From a virus, in the IMG/VR virus record IMGVR_UViG_3300036804_000288, positions 1-20,844 of that record: a DNA stretch of 20,844 bases. The stretch is one strand, 5' to 3'. The position numbers and the translations under genes were made by a program. How positions within the stretch are numbered: position 1 is the stretch's first letter; each line of letters opens with the position of its first letter. Shown piece by piece: positions 1 to 8,092 of this stretch. The notes beneath the pieces were generated by a model. The model was not told the origin of the DNA and made no database searches. It saw only the letters and a list, made by a program, of their open reading frames with translations.

Positions 1-114
1 CGGCATTTTCGTCTTTTTCTTGCCGCCAAAAGCCGGTGGGGCCATCGGGGGAGCTTTGCGGGCTTGAGCCTTGCGCTTTGGAGGCGCTTTTTTGGATTTT
101 GATTTGCCTGCCAT
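1..114 (-). CDS. Small lysine-rich protein, C-terminus outside window
   Basis: The ATG is at 114 and the frame stays open to the window edge (38 codons). The product starts MAGKSKSKKAPPKRKAQARK and is almost entirely Lys, Ala, Pro and Arg, so it is highly basic and probably disordered. The start lies one base after the stop codon of the upstream minus-strand gene, as in a translationally coupled operon. Small basic proteins like this are common in phage virion gene clusters and may bind nucleic acid, but no family is recognised. That it is a gene rests on the tight spacing and the composition. Confidence 0.55.
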   Translation of the reverse strand, partial: MAGKSKSKKAPPKRKAQARKAPPMAPPAFGGKKKTKMP

Positions 115-115
115 T

Positions 116-417
116 CTATTTCTTCTTCTTTCGATAGCCCGATTTTGGTTTAGAGGCGATTTTGTGCAGATCGCTGGGGGCTATCGATTTGGCGATCTTG
201 CCAGCTGCCGTTTTGGACGAGCCGCCACTCTCCTGCAAGCCCCTTGCAGTGCCGAAAAGTTTCTGCTGGGCTTGGGTGATCTTGTGACCGCGAATCGTTC
301 CTTTGGGCTTGTTTGGGATAAATGGAGAGTGCTCCTCGAGTTTTAAAAATGCAACACTGGACTTTTAGTCTTTTGGGTGCCTAAAGTGAGGCTCTTGAAG
401 AACTCTCTAGCTGGCAT
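116..417 (-). CDS. Small basic phage protein read in two frames (possible -1 frameshift)
   Basis: A good ribosome site (AGGGGAGAGG on the minus strand) precedes an ATG at 417. That frame gives MPAREFFKSLTLGTQKTKSP... and stops after 24 codons at 343. The -1 frame is open from just after a TAA in the overlap down to a stop at 116, and lacks a good start of its own. It encodes FIPNKPKGTIRGHKITQAQQ, then KLFGTARG and a Lys-rich tail (GYRKKKK). The two frames join exactly at the minus-strand run TTTTTAAAA, where a -1 slip on TTT bypasses the TAA. The joined product would be about 100 residues. Glycine/lysine segments of the type KITxxQQKLFG are frequent in small phage proteins. Either programmed frameshifting or a one-base error or mutation explains the split. 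Confidence 0.5.
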
Positions 418-441
418 TTCCTCTCCCCTAAAGAGAAAAGA

Positions 442-1941
442 GTGTCCAACTTCTTTAAGGTCGCTTCCAGCTCCCTGCTGCCGCCCATTGATGGAGTCAC
501 TGTCTTTGTTGGTGACTTAGGTTACACACTCGATGACGGAGGCTTTTGGGACGCAGCGCAGCCTTCGGCCCCTCCCGGTGCAGCTCCTGTCTGGAGTTTT
601 GTGGACGTCTTGCGCGGGCCTCCGGGCCCACAGGGTGAACCGGGTTTCGGCTTACCGGGACCCCAAGGTCAGATCGGTCCTCCGGGTTTAATGGGCGGAA
701 GAGGGCCGCAGGGAGTTTCGGGCAAGAGTGCCATCAGCAATTTAGCCCAGGCAATCCAGATCCCGTGTGTCGGAGATCCGCCCTATACGATCCATGTCAC
801 CGACACCTCTTGGATGAGTGCCGGGATGCTGATCTTTATCCCCGGAGCCGGGACCTTCACGGTAATCGGCTCGCCGCTTGATCCAAACACAGTCCAGATC
901 CAGAATAGCGGCGACCCGGCTAACACGCCTTGTGGGACAATGCTAGGGGCCGGAGCCAGTGTCAGCGCAGCTAATCTGCGCGGGCCCAGTGGCGCGCAGG
1001 GAATCGCGGGGCCCGTGGGCCCCCCTGGCCCGCAAGGAGCGGGGGGAGAGAGTGTTTTCTCGACTTTAGCCCAAGCTTTTACGGTTCCCGCAGTAGGGGC
1101 TGTCGCCACTGCCTTTGTGCAGGACGCAAACCCCTTTAGCGCGGGCCAGATCGTCTATATCGAAGCGGGCGATTACTTCTCGGTCCAGAGCGTCAATACA
1201 GCTAACAATTCGATGGCCCTGGTTAATCAGGGTTATCCAGGCGGCGCGCCCGAAGGTGCCGTTCTACCTGTCGGCAACAACGTCTCTGCCACCGGTCCCC
1301 AGGGTCCCCAAGGACCCGCTGGGGTCGCTGGTCCGGCTGGGCCGCAAGGGCTCATGGGAGTGGCTCCTACCGGTTCCATCTTTATGTGGCCGACTCCGAC
1401 TCCTCCGGGCGGCTTTCTTGTGTGTGACGGCAGCTCCGTTGCGATCAGCGCCTTTCCGAATCTTTATGCGGTGATTTCAAACACCTTCGGAGCAGTCGAT
1501 GGCGCACACTTCAATCTGCCGCCTTTCAGTAATGGCATTTTCCCGGTGGGCGCTGGGGCTAACTATCCTTTAGCCAAATCTGTCACTGCCTCCGGCCAAA
1601 GAGGCGAAGCGACCCACACCCTAGTCACTGCTGAGCTGGCCACGCACGCGCATACAGCTACTTCAACCGTTAGCCCTAATCCCCATGCACATACCGCATC
1701 CAGCCCAGCGCACGCGCATAACCTGCAACAGCTAATCGATGATGCCCAGCGTGGATCAGATTTCAACGCTCTGAAATATGCCACTGGTGGGCCCAACCTG
1801 AGTACGCTAGGCACCGCAGCCGGGGTCACGGTTGACCCTACGGCACTCTCAGTCGCCACCGCCATTGCTAATGCCGGAAGTGGCGCTGCCCACAACAACT
1901 TGCCGCCATTTCTCGGCATCAACTTCATCATTAAAACGTGA
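442..1941 (+). CDS. Collagen-like tail fibre protein with phage collar domain
   Basis: This 499-residue protein probably forms a trimeric fibre that contacts the host surface. It starts at a GTG preceded by only a weak purine-rich site (AAAGAGAAAAG). Collagen-like Gly-X-Y blocks lie at about residues 59-95, 181-203 and 285-308. Two related beta-type modules sit between them (97-180 and 204-284), both with the pattern LAQA..VP..G. The C-terminal part matches the phage tail-collar domain: [20 protein letters not shown] at 311-330, then a FNLP motif near 357. HxH motifs follow (THAH, PHAH, AHAH, residues 401-426), and it ends [18 protein letters not shown], as such fibre tips do. HxH clusters bind iron in the T4 gp37 tip, so a metal-stabilised needle is plausible here. 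The stop overlaps the next start (GTGA). The role as a fibre is confident; the receptor is unknown. Confidence 0.88.
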   Translation: MSNFFKVASSSLLPPIDGVTVFVGDLGYTLDDGGFWDAAQPSAPPGAAPVWSFVDVLRGPPGPQGEPGFGLPGPQGQIGPPGLMGGRGPQGVSGKSAISNLAQAIQIPCVGDPPYTIHVTDTSWMSAGMLIFIPGAGTFTVIGSPLDPNTVQIQNSGDPANTPCGTMLGAGASVSAANLRGPSGAQGIAGPVGPPGPQGAGGESVFSTLAQAFTVPAVGAVATAFVQDANPFSAGQIVYIEAGDYFSVQSVNTANNSMALVNQGYPGGAPEGAVLPVGNNVSATGPQGPQGPAGVAGPAGPQGLMGVAPTGSIFMWPTPTPPGGFLVCDGSSVAISAFPNLYAVISNTFGAVDGAHFNLPPFSNGIFPVGAGANYPLAKSVTASGQRGEATHTLVTAELATHAHTATSTVSPNPHAHTASSPAHAHNLQQLIDDAQRGSDFNALKYATGGPNLSTLGTAAGVTVDPTALSVATAIANAGSGAAHNNLPPFLGINFIIKT

Positions 1942-4580
1942 GCAGCGGCACCCAATACTTTGTTAGTCCGATGCAGCCTGGAGTCAGGCCGCTAGATCCG
2001 CCTGACTATGACGGCATCACCTTCGTTTTCGTTTTCACTAACGTCATTGCTCCCTGGACCCAGCCTGCGGTTAACGCCAATGTCGTCTTAGTCGTTGCTA
2101 ACTCCCAAGGCTTTGTCCCTGGGATGACCATTGTGATCGGAGACGGTAACGGAGGCAGCGCCGGGTACTACGAAGTGGTCGATACCAGTGTTCTTGACCG
2201 GATGACGGTCATGAATTTTGGCACCGAATACAATCAGGACCCTGGCACCGGCTTTGGACCGGACAAGATCACAACTACTTCGTTACCTGGGCCACCCGGC
2301 GGAATCGGCCCGCAAGGTCCGGTCGGGCCGCTCGGGCCTCCAGGGCCTCCGCTAAACCCCCAAGGCACCGTTGCTACCAGTTCTGCCCTACCCGCTAGCG
2401 GCAATAATGAGGGCGACCTTTATGTCACCCTGGATACCGGCCATGGCTGGAGCTGGAATGGGAACAGCTGGATCGACACTGGCCCTTATCAAGGACCACC
2501 GGGACCGACCGGAGCCCAAGGGCCAATCGGACCAGTCGGACCCCAGGGAATCCAGGGAATTCCAGGCACCACTGGGGCACAAGGCAACCAAGGTCCAAGC
2601 GGACCTCAGGGCGTCCCTGGCCCGACCGGGCCAACCGGGCCGACCGGACCGACCGGGCCAAAAGGCAATGATGGCACCAGCGTAGTCCTAAAAGGATCAG
2701 TAGCAACTTTCAGCGCTCTGCCTGCAACCGGTAACACCTTCGGAGATCTCTGGGTCACGACCGACACCGGCCATGGCTGGGTCTGGAGCCAACCCGGTCA
2801 ATGGGCAGATGTAGGGCCGATTCAAGGCCCAGCTGGACCAGCTGGGCCAGCTGGGGCAACCGGAGCCGCTGGAGCCGCAGCTACGGCTAATGCTGGCACC
2901 ACTTCGACAGGGGCTCCCGGCACAAATGCCAATGTTACCAATGTCGGAACCCCGCAAGCGGCAGTCTTTGATTTTGTTATTCCCTCAGGATTAGCCGGTG
3001 CAGCCGGTGCAACCGGTGCTCAAGGACCCCAAGGAATTCCGGGTACAGCCGGAGCTACCGGAGCCCAAGGACCCGCAGGCGCGACTGGGAGTCAAGGTCC
3101 AGCGGGCGCAGCTGGCATTAACGCTTACACGATTACTAGCGCTCAGTTTACCGTGCCGCCAATCGGGGGCACGGTAGTAGTCACCTTCCAGAATGCTTCC
3201 TGGCTGGTCTTGGGCCAGTACGTGGAAGTAAAGACCGCTGGCGGAACCTCGGTCTCGGGCACCCTTCAGGTTACTAATATCAGCGGCAACCAAGTTACGC
3301 TGCTTAATCCTTCCATCCCCTCGCTAGCCTTAGCTAACACCACGGCAGCGGGACTGCTCGCCCAGGTAAGCGGTAATGCCACCGATTATATAGGTGGAGA
3401 TAATGCTCCTCATGCCCTGCCTCCCTCCGGTGTCAGCGCCGATGCCGGGAATATTGCCACGCTGGGCAGCGATAGCCGGATCTACGTGCCCGATCCCACG
3501 CCTGTCATCACCAGCGTGCGCCTGCGTAGTTTTAATGCCATCGGCAACCCGAACTTCGAAGTGGACCAGCGTAACGTAGGCAATGCAATCAGTTTGGCTG
3601 CGGGCAATGTGATTAAATTCGGTTGTGATCGCTGGAACTTAAATAAGAATGCGGCGACTGGTGCCGTCAATGCGGGACAAGGCGTATTAACATCCGTTGT
3701 CCCAGGCACTAATTTCCAGATAAGCTCCCGTGTTCTGCAATTAAACGTCGCGACCGCACAAGCCACCTTAGCGGCAGGTGAATATGTTTTCTTGCAACAG
3801 GCTGTTGAGGCACCGCAATTACGCGAATTGCTGGGAGACGTTCATTCGATTCAATTGCTAGTTAATAGTTCAGTTGCCGGTAATTTCACTTTGTGCCTGA
3901 GAAACGCTGCCACTACTTACACGTACGTCTCGGCTTTTAGCTTGGCGGCAGGTACATGGACCCTGATAACCATTCCTAACATCCCGGTTTGGGTATCGGG
4001 AGGAGGCTGGGCAACCACCCCTGGGTCGGTTGGTTACTACTTATCTATCTGCCTTGGGTCAGGCTCGACCTTTATCGCGCCTAGCGGGGCTGCCGCTGGA
4101 TGGCAGAACGGCAATTTCTTCGCCGCACCGGGTCAGACTAATTGGCTGGCGACAGCTAACGCCTATTTCACAGTCGCTTTTGTCCAGCATGAACCGGGAG
4201 CGGTTTGCGCGACACCAATTGATAAACCGTTTACGCAGAATTATGAGGAGTGTTTGCGCTACTACTGCAAAAGTTACGATTACGAAACAGCAATTGGGAC
4301 AGCATCGGCCGCAGCATCAACATCGGCTTGGCAAGGAAGTACTACGGGTTTTTATACTGCCACTAAATTTCCTAAAAATATGGCTAAACTGCCAACCGGG
4401 ATAATATATAGCTGGGCTACTGGTGCCGCGAATGCGACAAGATTCAGCGGCGTAGATTATGCCGTCACGTCAGTGAGTCTTGGAAAGAGTTATCTTGCGA
4501 GCTTTGGTACTGCAACCCTACCGGCTGTTGCTGCTGGGGCTACTACTAGCTTTCACTACACCGCCGACACCGGCTGGTAA
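1938..4580 (+). CDS. Large collagen-like tail fibre / receptor-binding protein
   Basis: This is an 880-residue modular fibre protein whose GTG start overlaps the previous stop. An N-terminal beta module (about 25-115) resembles those of the upstream fibre. It is followed by collagen-like stretches at about 117-140, 186-246, 297-315 and 354-393. Two near-copies of a short module, [20 protein letters not shown] and [20 protein letters not shown] (143 and 253 onward), each carry a DTGHGW core. [20 protein letters not shown] segment (320-338) is a common phage fibre insert. Another beta module spans 398-468. From about 535 ([10 protein letters not shown]...CDRW) to the end lies a jelly-roll or carbohydrate-binding type domain with the [18 protein letters not shown] motif found in many phage structural proteins. 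This C-terminus probably binds the receptor. It shares [15 protein letters not shown] with the next gene. Confidence 0.85.
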   Translation: MSSGTQYFVSPMQPGVRPLDPPDYDGITFVFVFTNVIAPWTQPAVNANVVLVVANSQGFVPGMTIVIGDGNGGSAGYYEVVDTSVLDRMTVMNFGTEYNQDPGTGFGPDKITTTSLPGPPGGIGPQGPVGPLGPPGPPLNPQGTVATSSALPASGNNEGDLYVTLDTGHGWSWNGNSWIDTGPYQGPPGPTGAQGPIGPVGPQGIQGIPGTTGAQGNQGPSGPQGVPGPTGPTGPTGPTGPKGNDGTSVVLKGSVATFSALPATGNTFGDLWVTTDTGHGWVWSQPGQWADVGPIQGPAGPAGPAGATGAAGAAATANAGTTSTGAPGTNANVTNVGTPQAAVFDFVIPSGLAGAAGATGAQGPQGIPGTAGATGAQGPAGATGSQGPAGAAGINAYTITSAQFTVPPIGGTVVVTFQNASWLVLGQYVEVKTAGGTSVSGTLQVTNISGNQVTLLNPSIPSLALANTTAAGLLAQVSGNATDYIGGDNAPHALPPSGVSADAGNIATLGSDSRIYVPDPTPVITSVRLRSFNAIGNPNFEVDQRNVGNAISLAAGNVIKFGCDRWNLNKNAATGAVNAGQGVLTSVVPGTNFQISSRVLQLNVATAQATLAAGEYVFLQQAVEAPQLRELLGDVHSIQLLVNSSVAGNFTLCLRNAATTYTYVSAFSLAAGTWTLITIPNIPVWVSGGGWATTPGSVGYYLSICLGSGSTFIAPSGAAAGWQNGNFFAAPGQTNWLATANAYFTVAFVQHEPGAVCATPIDKPFTQNYEECLRYYCKSYDYETAIGTASAAASTSAWQGSTTGFYTATKFPKNMAKLPTGIIYSWATGAANATRFSGVDYAVTSVSLGKSYLASFGTATLPAVAAGATTSFHYTADTGW

Positions 4581-4589
4581 CCTCTTTTT

Positions 4590-6068
4590 ATGCCCGCAGC
4601 CATCCCAGGAACAATAGTTAACACCGGAGCCGGAGTCGGACCCGGCGGCGATATCGGTAGCCCCGGCGCTACGGGAACCTCCGGTCCTGCTGGCGCAACT
4701 GGGCCTGCTGGGCCTGCTGGACCTACCGGAGCTGCCGGAGACGCGGAAGTCGGTTCCATTAAAGCGTGGCCTAGTGTGACGCCTCCGGCCAGCTGGGCAC
4801 TCATTGATGGGAGTGCCGTCTCCCGCACCCTTTATCCACAGCTCTTTACTTTGATTGGCACAACCTACGGAGCGGGAGATGGATCGACCACCTTTAATCT
4901 ACCGGATCTCAGGAATAAGTTCATCCTGAATTACGGATCAGCGGCTGGCTTTACTGCACGCAACTTAGGCGACACGGGCGGCGAGGAAAATCACGTGCTG
5001 AGTATTGCGGAACTGGCGGTGCATACGCACATCCAGAACGCGCACGCACACACCGTGAATAACTCTCCAGTGAATACGACAGGAATTCTGCCGATAGCGG
5101 GTAGTCAGACTTGGACTGTAGCAAACGTTAATACTACAAGCGTTGCTGCCATTAACCAAAACACTGGCGGCGGCGCAGGACACAACACGATGCCGCCCTT
5201 CCTGTGCTTGGTGTACATCATCAAGATGTCACCCACGGGCGGTCCCACGGCCCAGGCTCCGATTGCGGATACGACCCAAGCTGGGTTACTGAATCCGGTC
5301 AGCGGCAATGCCACCGATTACGTGGGCGGCGATAACGCTAGTCATCCTCTGATCGTTCCGACCATCGAGTATTACGATCAGGATGATTTCATAACGATTA
5401 ATGGAGGACCGAATGCCAATACTAATTATAGCAAACTATTTATAGTTTCTAGTAGTGGAGGAGCCGGTGCGATTATTACTCTATCTAAAGGGAATTATCT
5501 CGGTCACTCTGGGGTTTTGCAGCTCGGTCCGGGCACTACCGCGAGTTCTTACGTCCGCGCCATCCTGAATAATTGGCTCTATCTGGATGGCAACATGACG
5601 ATTACGATTCAGGGCGTTATGACAGTTGGATCAGGATCTTTCGCCGGGACTAACCAATACTTTTTCGGGTTAACCAATAGCGGGGGTCCATTAATCGCAG
5701 CGGCTAATTCTTACGCTGGTTTTTTTGCTGCCGCTAACAGCAACGCTAACTGGCAGCTATATACCCGCAACGCAGCTACCGTTGTCGCTACTCCTACTAC
5801 AGTCCCAGTAGGAAACCAAGCATGGCATAAATTTAAAATCGTAGCGACCCTGAGCCAAGTCAGTTTTTATATTGATGACGTTCTAATGGGGACTGTGACG
5901 GACAGTTCGGTTCCCCCTGGCACCACCGATCTGTATACCGCCTTTTTTACTAACAATGGCAGCGGGACATCCAACTTTTCCTTAATTGTCGATTGCTTCG
6001 ATATTTGGCTCCAGCCGGTAGCGCAGTCCGGCCAACCTGCCACACGGTTCATGCGCAGCATTTTATAA
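4590..6068 (+). CDS. Collagen-like tail fibre with collar domain and lectin-like extension
   Basis: This 492-residue protein starts 9 bases after the preceding stop with no visible Shine-Dalgarno site (CCTCTTTTT before ATG). A collagen-like block covers about residues 22-50. The tail-collar domain follows: GSIKAWPSVTPPASWALIDG at 55-74, then GTTYGAGDGSTTFNLPDLR. HxH motifs (VHTH, AHAH) occur at 144-154, and the usual end motif, GHNTMPPFLCLVYIIK, occurs at about 197-212. Most fibres of this type end there. This one continues for about 280 residues through SGNATDYVGGDNASH (238-252) into a beta-rich domain (about 260-480) that looks like a laminin G / concanavalin-type lectin fold (NQAWHKFKIVATLSQVSFYI with DDVLMGTVTD). 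The lectin assignment is inference from pattern. It ends the three-gene fibre operon. Confidence 0.85.
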   Translation: MPAAIPGTIVNTGAGVGPGGDIGSPGATGTSGPAGATGPAGPAGPTGAAGDAEVGSIKAWPSVTPPASWALIDGSAVSRTLYPQLFTLIGTTYGAGDGSTTFNLPDLRNKFILNYGSAAGFTARNLGDTGGEENHVLSIAELAVHTHIQNAHAHTVNNSPVNTTGILPIAGSQTWTVANVNTTSVAAINQNTGGGAGHNTMPPFLCLVYIIKMSPTGGPTAQAPIADTTQAGLLNPVSGNATDYVGGDNASHPLIVPTIEYYDQDDFITINGGPNANTNYSKLFIVSSSGGAGAIITLSKGNYLGHSGVLQLGPGTTASSYVRAILNNWLYLDGNMTITIQGVMTVGSGSFAGTNQYFFGLTNSGGPLIAAANSYAGFFAAANSNANWQLYTRNAATVVATPTTVPVGNQAWHKFKIVATLSQVSFYIDDVLMGTVTDSSVPPGTTDLYTAFFTNNGSGTSNFSLIVDCFDIWLQPVAQSGQPATRFMRSIL

Positions 6069-6073
6069 AACTT

Positions 6074-6424
6074 ATGAACGGAGATCCACAAGTTGAGGCG
6101 ACGACCTTTGTGCCGCCCCCATTCCCAACGTGGCCACCACCTTCGGGCGGCGCGCCTTTTCCGGGCTCGGAAACCGGGCCCGTAACTAACCCTTATCCTT
6201 ACGGGAGTCCGCAGCCGCCTAACATCTCGACGGTGCAGCCGCCCCCGCCTTTTAACGGGATCAAGTACCCGCAGAGCGGCGGGACAGGTTTGATCGGCCA
6301 GAACCAGCCCCAAGCTCTGCCGCCCAATAACCGGCCATGGGAGACCGGGCCTCTGAAAGCTTCGCCGTCAATCAGCCAGATCCAGCCCCCGCCGATTATG
6401 GGGCCGGGATCGACAGGAACTTAA
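6074..6424 (+). CDS. Proline-rich small protein, WPPPSGG family member
   Basis: ATG at 6074 follows the fibre stop by five bases, in the leader AAAACTT with no Shine-Dalgarno site. The frame is open further upstream, but that part overlaps the fibre gene. The 116-residue product is about one quarter proline and begins MNGDPQVEATTFVPPPFPTW, then PPPSGGAPFPGSETGPV. The next gene has the related stretch PPFPVWPPPSGGYP...ESGPV, so the two are paralogues. The protein is probably extended and disordered. Its place behind the fibre genes suggests a virion or tail-associated accessory, but no function is recognised. Confidence 0.65.
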   Translation: MNGDPQVEATTFVPPPFPTWPPPSGGAPFPGSETGPVTNPYPYGSPQPPNISTVQPPPPFNGIKYPQSGGTGLIGQNQPQALPPNNRPWETGPLKASPSISQIQPPPIMGPGSTGT

Positions 6425-6430
6425 AAACTT

Positions 6431-6652
6431 ATGTCTAGTCCAATTACGCCAGCAGCCGGTCAGCTAGGATTGCCGCCTTTCCCAGTCTGGCCACCACCTA
6501 GCGGGGGCTATCCGGTGACCAGATGGGAGTCGGGGCCGGTTGCTGGTACACCCGCGCCGGGACGCACTTTCCCGGCTGGAAGCTTCATTGACGGTTTAGG
6601 CTCGGTGGTGACACCCACGGGCGTTGTCCGCACCATTGGAGGTCTAGGCTAA
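6431..6652 (+). CDS. Proline-rich small protein, paralogue of the preceding gene
   Basis: The 73-residue product begins MSSPITPAAGQLGLPPFPVW and continues PPPSGGYPVTRWESGPVAG, which lines up with the N-terminus of the gene at 6074. The C-terminal half, rich in Gly and Val (GLGSVVTPTGVVRTIGGLG), is different. Its start context ACTTAAAAACTTATG is almost the same as that of the 6074 gene and again lacks a Shine-Dalgarno site. The stop TAA overlaps the next ATG by one base. Function is unknown; the family resemblance suggests a duplicated virion accessory. Confidence 0.65.
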   Translation: MSSPITPAAGQLGLPPFPVWPPPSGGYPVTRWESGPVAGTPAPGRTFPAGSFIDGLGSVVTPTGVVRTIGGLG

Positions 6653-6969
6653 TGAACACACTGCAGGACTTGTTAGTCATTCTGGATGGCCAGCACCTTG
6701 GTGCTGGTTATCTGACTCCAGTAGGCACTGCGCCTAACGCGCCTAACGCACTGGAAACAGTGATCGCGCTTAAAAAAGGCTTCGATCCTTGGACGCTGGC
6801 CACTAACCCGCTCCCTGGTATGACCAACCAGCCGGGGGCTCCTAACATTCTGCTTTCACCGGCTTGGGTAGCCAGTCTAGGGGCTGGCCAGGACGCCATT
6901 TTCTTAGCCGGAGTAGATGGGAAACTCGATTTAAGTAAAGCCGGTCCTGCTTACATCTTCACCCCATGA
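6652..6969 (+). CDS. Hypothetical protein in the virion gene cluster
   Basis: This 105-residue protein starts inside the previous stop codon (TAATG) and has a Shine-Dalgarno site, GGAGG, nine bases upstream inside the preceding gene. The sequence MNTLQDLLVILDGQHLGAGY opens with an amphipathic helix. An NxP-rich middle (PNAPNALETVIALKKGFDPW) and a C-terminal segment with DGKLDLSKAGPAYIF follow. It is less proline-rich than its neighbours and could be globular. No family is recognised. The stop overlaps the next start (ATGA), which supports one operon. Confidence 0.65.
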   Translation: MNTLQDLLVILDGQHLGAGYLTPVGTAPNAPNALETVIALKKGFDPWTLATNPLPGMTNQPGAPNILLSPAWVASLGAGQDAIFLAGVDGKLDLSKAGPAYIFTP

Positions 6970-7379
6970 GCATCAATCCTCCTTTTCAGCCAATTAGTTT
7001 CCCGCCGGGGCCACCTACGATCCCGGCCTGGGAAGGCGGGCCAAGGCCTTTCGCGCCTTACAATGGCCAGAACCAGACTTCCGGCATCAATACGGCCAAG
7101 CCAGCCCCTCCGATGGAGCTGGGACCGGGTCCCGGCGACCCGGCTTTAAGCGCAGCCAAAGGCCGTTACGCGGGTTCTGGTTACGGGCCGGTAGGCCAAG
7201 GCACCATTGGGGTGGGCAACCCCGTAGCGGTCACGCCAGGGCCTCCTCCGGCCCAAGCCAGAATGTACGTCCAGGGCAATAACCTGATCATTCTGGACAA
7301 CACCACCGGCAACGCCTATGCGGTGCCCCTAGCCGTAGCGCTGGCCGCTCAACCTGCAGTCTATTCACCAACCAAGTAG
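6966..7379 (+). CDS. Proline/glycine-rich small protein with folded C-terminus
   Basis: The product has 137 residues. The first two thirds are Pro, Gly and Asn rich (PPGPPTIPAWEGGPRPFAPY), with a WEGGP motif related to the WESGP and WETGP motifs of the proteins at 6431 and 6074. The last 40 residues (ARMYVQGNNLIILDNTTGNA, then YAVPLAVALA) look like a short beta hairpin plus helix. The start overlaps the stop of the previous gene with no Shine-Dalgarno site. It is probably a member of the same virion-associated proline-rich set; function unknown. Confidence 0.65.
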   Translation: MSINPPFQPISFPPGPPTIPAWEGGPRPFAPYNGQNQTSGINTAKPAPPMELGPGPGDPALSAAKGRYAGSGYGPVGQGTIGVGNPVAVTPGPPPAQARMYVQGNNLIILDNTTGNAYAVPLAVALAAQPAVYSPTK

Positions 7380-7388
7380 AAAGGATCT

Positions 7389-7562
7389 ATGGCTAAGAAT
7401 TGGATCAAGGGTGCCATCAAAAAACCAGGGGCTTTGCATAAGGATCTAGGGGTTAAACAGGGCCAGAAGATTCCGGCTAAAAAGTTAGCTAAAGCTGCGG
7501 AAAAAGGTGGCAAGGTCGGGCAGCGGGCGCGACTCGCGGAAACCTTGAAGAAGTTTAAATGA
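7389..7562 (+). CDS. Short lysine-rich phage protein (KKPGALHKDLGV type)
   Basis: This 57-residue protein has ATG at 7389 with a Shine-Dalgarno site AAAGGA four bases upstream. It reads MAKNWIKGAIKKPGALHKDL, then GVKQGQKIPAKKLAKAAEKG and a basic helical tail. Very similar short proteins, with a K-K-P-G-A-L-x-x-x-L-G-V core followed by IPAKKL, recur in unrelated phage genomes, which is why I am confident it is real. The strong positive charge suggests nucleic-acid binding or a minor virion component; the role is not established. Its stop overlaps the next start (ATGA). Confidence 0.8.
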   Translation: MAKNWIKGAIKKPGALHKDLGVKQGQKIPAKKLAKAAEKGGKVGQRARLAETLKKFK

Positions 7563-7795
7563 ACCCGGTTAGTAGTTACTGCGGTCAGAACCAGCAACAG
7601 GTAATTGCGGTTCCTCGCACCATCGTTTTTAAAAGCTACCAATACAGCCCGGAAGAAGGACCGTGGGCCATGATCCCTTATGCCAGTATCTATCCGCAGG
7701 CCCAGACTGAATCCCAAGCCTTCCTGCCGCCGCCGGTTTATTTGACCGACATCTTCAGCGCCCAGCAAACGTGGCCGCTGCCGCAGAGCGGATAA
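7559..7795 (+). CDS. Hypothetical small protein
   Basis: The 78-residue product starts MNPVSSYCGQNQQQVIAVPR and is rich in Gln, Pro, Tyr and Ser, with no charged clusters or membrane segment. Its ATG overlaps the stop of the lysine-rich gene, and it ends four bases before the next ATG. The central part (IVFKSYQYSPEEGPWAMIPY) could form beta strands. I do not recognise a family. The coupled position between virion and lysis genes is the main support. Confidence 0.6.
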   Translation: MNPVSSYCGQNQQQVIAVPRTIVFKSYQYSPEEGPWAMIPYASIYPQAQTESQAFLPPPVYLTDIFSAQQTWPLPQSG

Positions 7796-7798
7796 CCC

Positions 7799-8092
7799 AT
7801 GGCTAATGGCAATGGTAAGTTCCTTGCCTCTGACACCTTCCATCAGGCCCGACAGATTATGGCGGGCCTAGTCGGGATCGGGGTTGCTTGCATAGACCGG
7901 TGGAAGTTTCCGGGCGAGAACCAAGGCTTTTCTAATAACGTGGATGAGTTAGTTCTTTTGATCAGTTTAGGAGTTTTAGCCGGAGCCGCCGGTTTATTTC
8001 GCACTGCAGCAGTGCTGAGAGCTGACGAACCAGGGACGGAAGCACCAAAGGAGGTGCCTCATGATAAGTCCTCAGGAACTAGCGAAAATTAG
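7799..8092 (+). CDS. Candidate holin (small membrane protein)
   Basis: This 97-residue protein lies directly upstream of the lysozyme-like gene and overlaps it by 32 bases. It has a weakly hydrophobic stretch at about residues 20-33 (IMAGLVGIGVACID) and a clear membrane segment at about 51-72 (LVLLISLGVLAGAAGLFRTA). Its tail is hydrophilic and charged (DEPGTEAPKEVPHDKSSGTS). Size, topology and position fit a holin or similar lysis-timing protein that opens the inner membrane for the endolysin. No sequence family is recognised, so the call depends mostly on context. The Shine-Dalgarno site of the next gene lies within its last codons. Confidence 0.5.
   Translation: MANGNGKFLASDTFHQARQIMAGLVGIGVACIDRWKFPGENQGFSNNVDELVLLISLGVLAGAAGLFRTAAVLRADEPGTEAPKEVPHDKSSGTSEN
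8047..8056 (+). promoter_or_regulatory. Near-perfect Shine-Dalgarno site of the lysis enzyme
   Basis: AAAGGAGGTG matches the 16S rRNA anti-Shine-Dalgarno sequence almost completely and ends four bases before the ATG at 8061. It is the strongest ribosome site in the window and stands out because many neighbouring genes have none. It lies inside the 3' end of the holin candidate and fixes the start of the lysis enzyme. Confidence 0.85.

Noticed and set aside
783-1109. Minus-strand frame opposite the first fibre gene
   Set aside because: It is a shadow of collagen-type Gly/Pro codons, which read as Gly/Pro/Ala in the opposite strand. The same applies to the other frames opposite 1563-5314.
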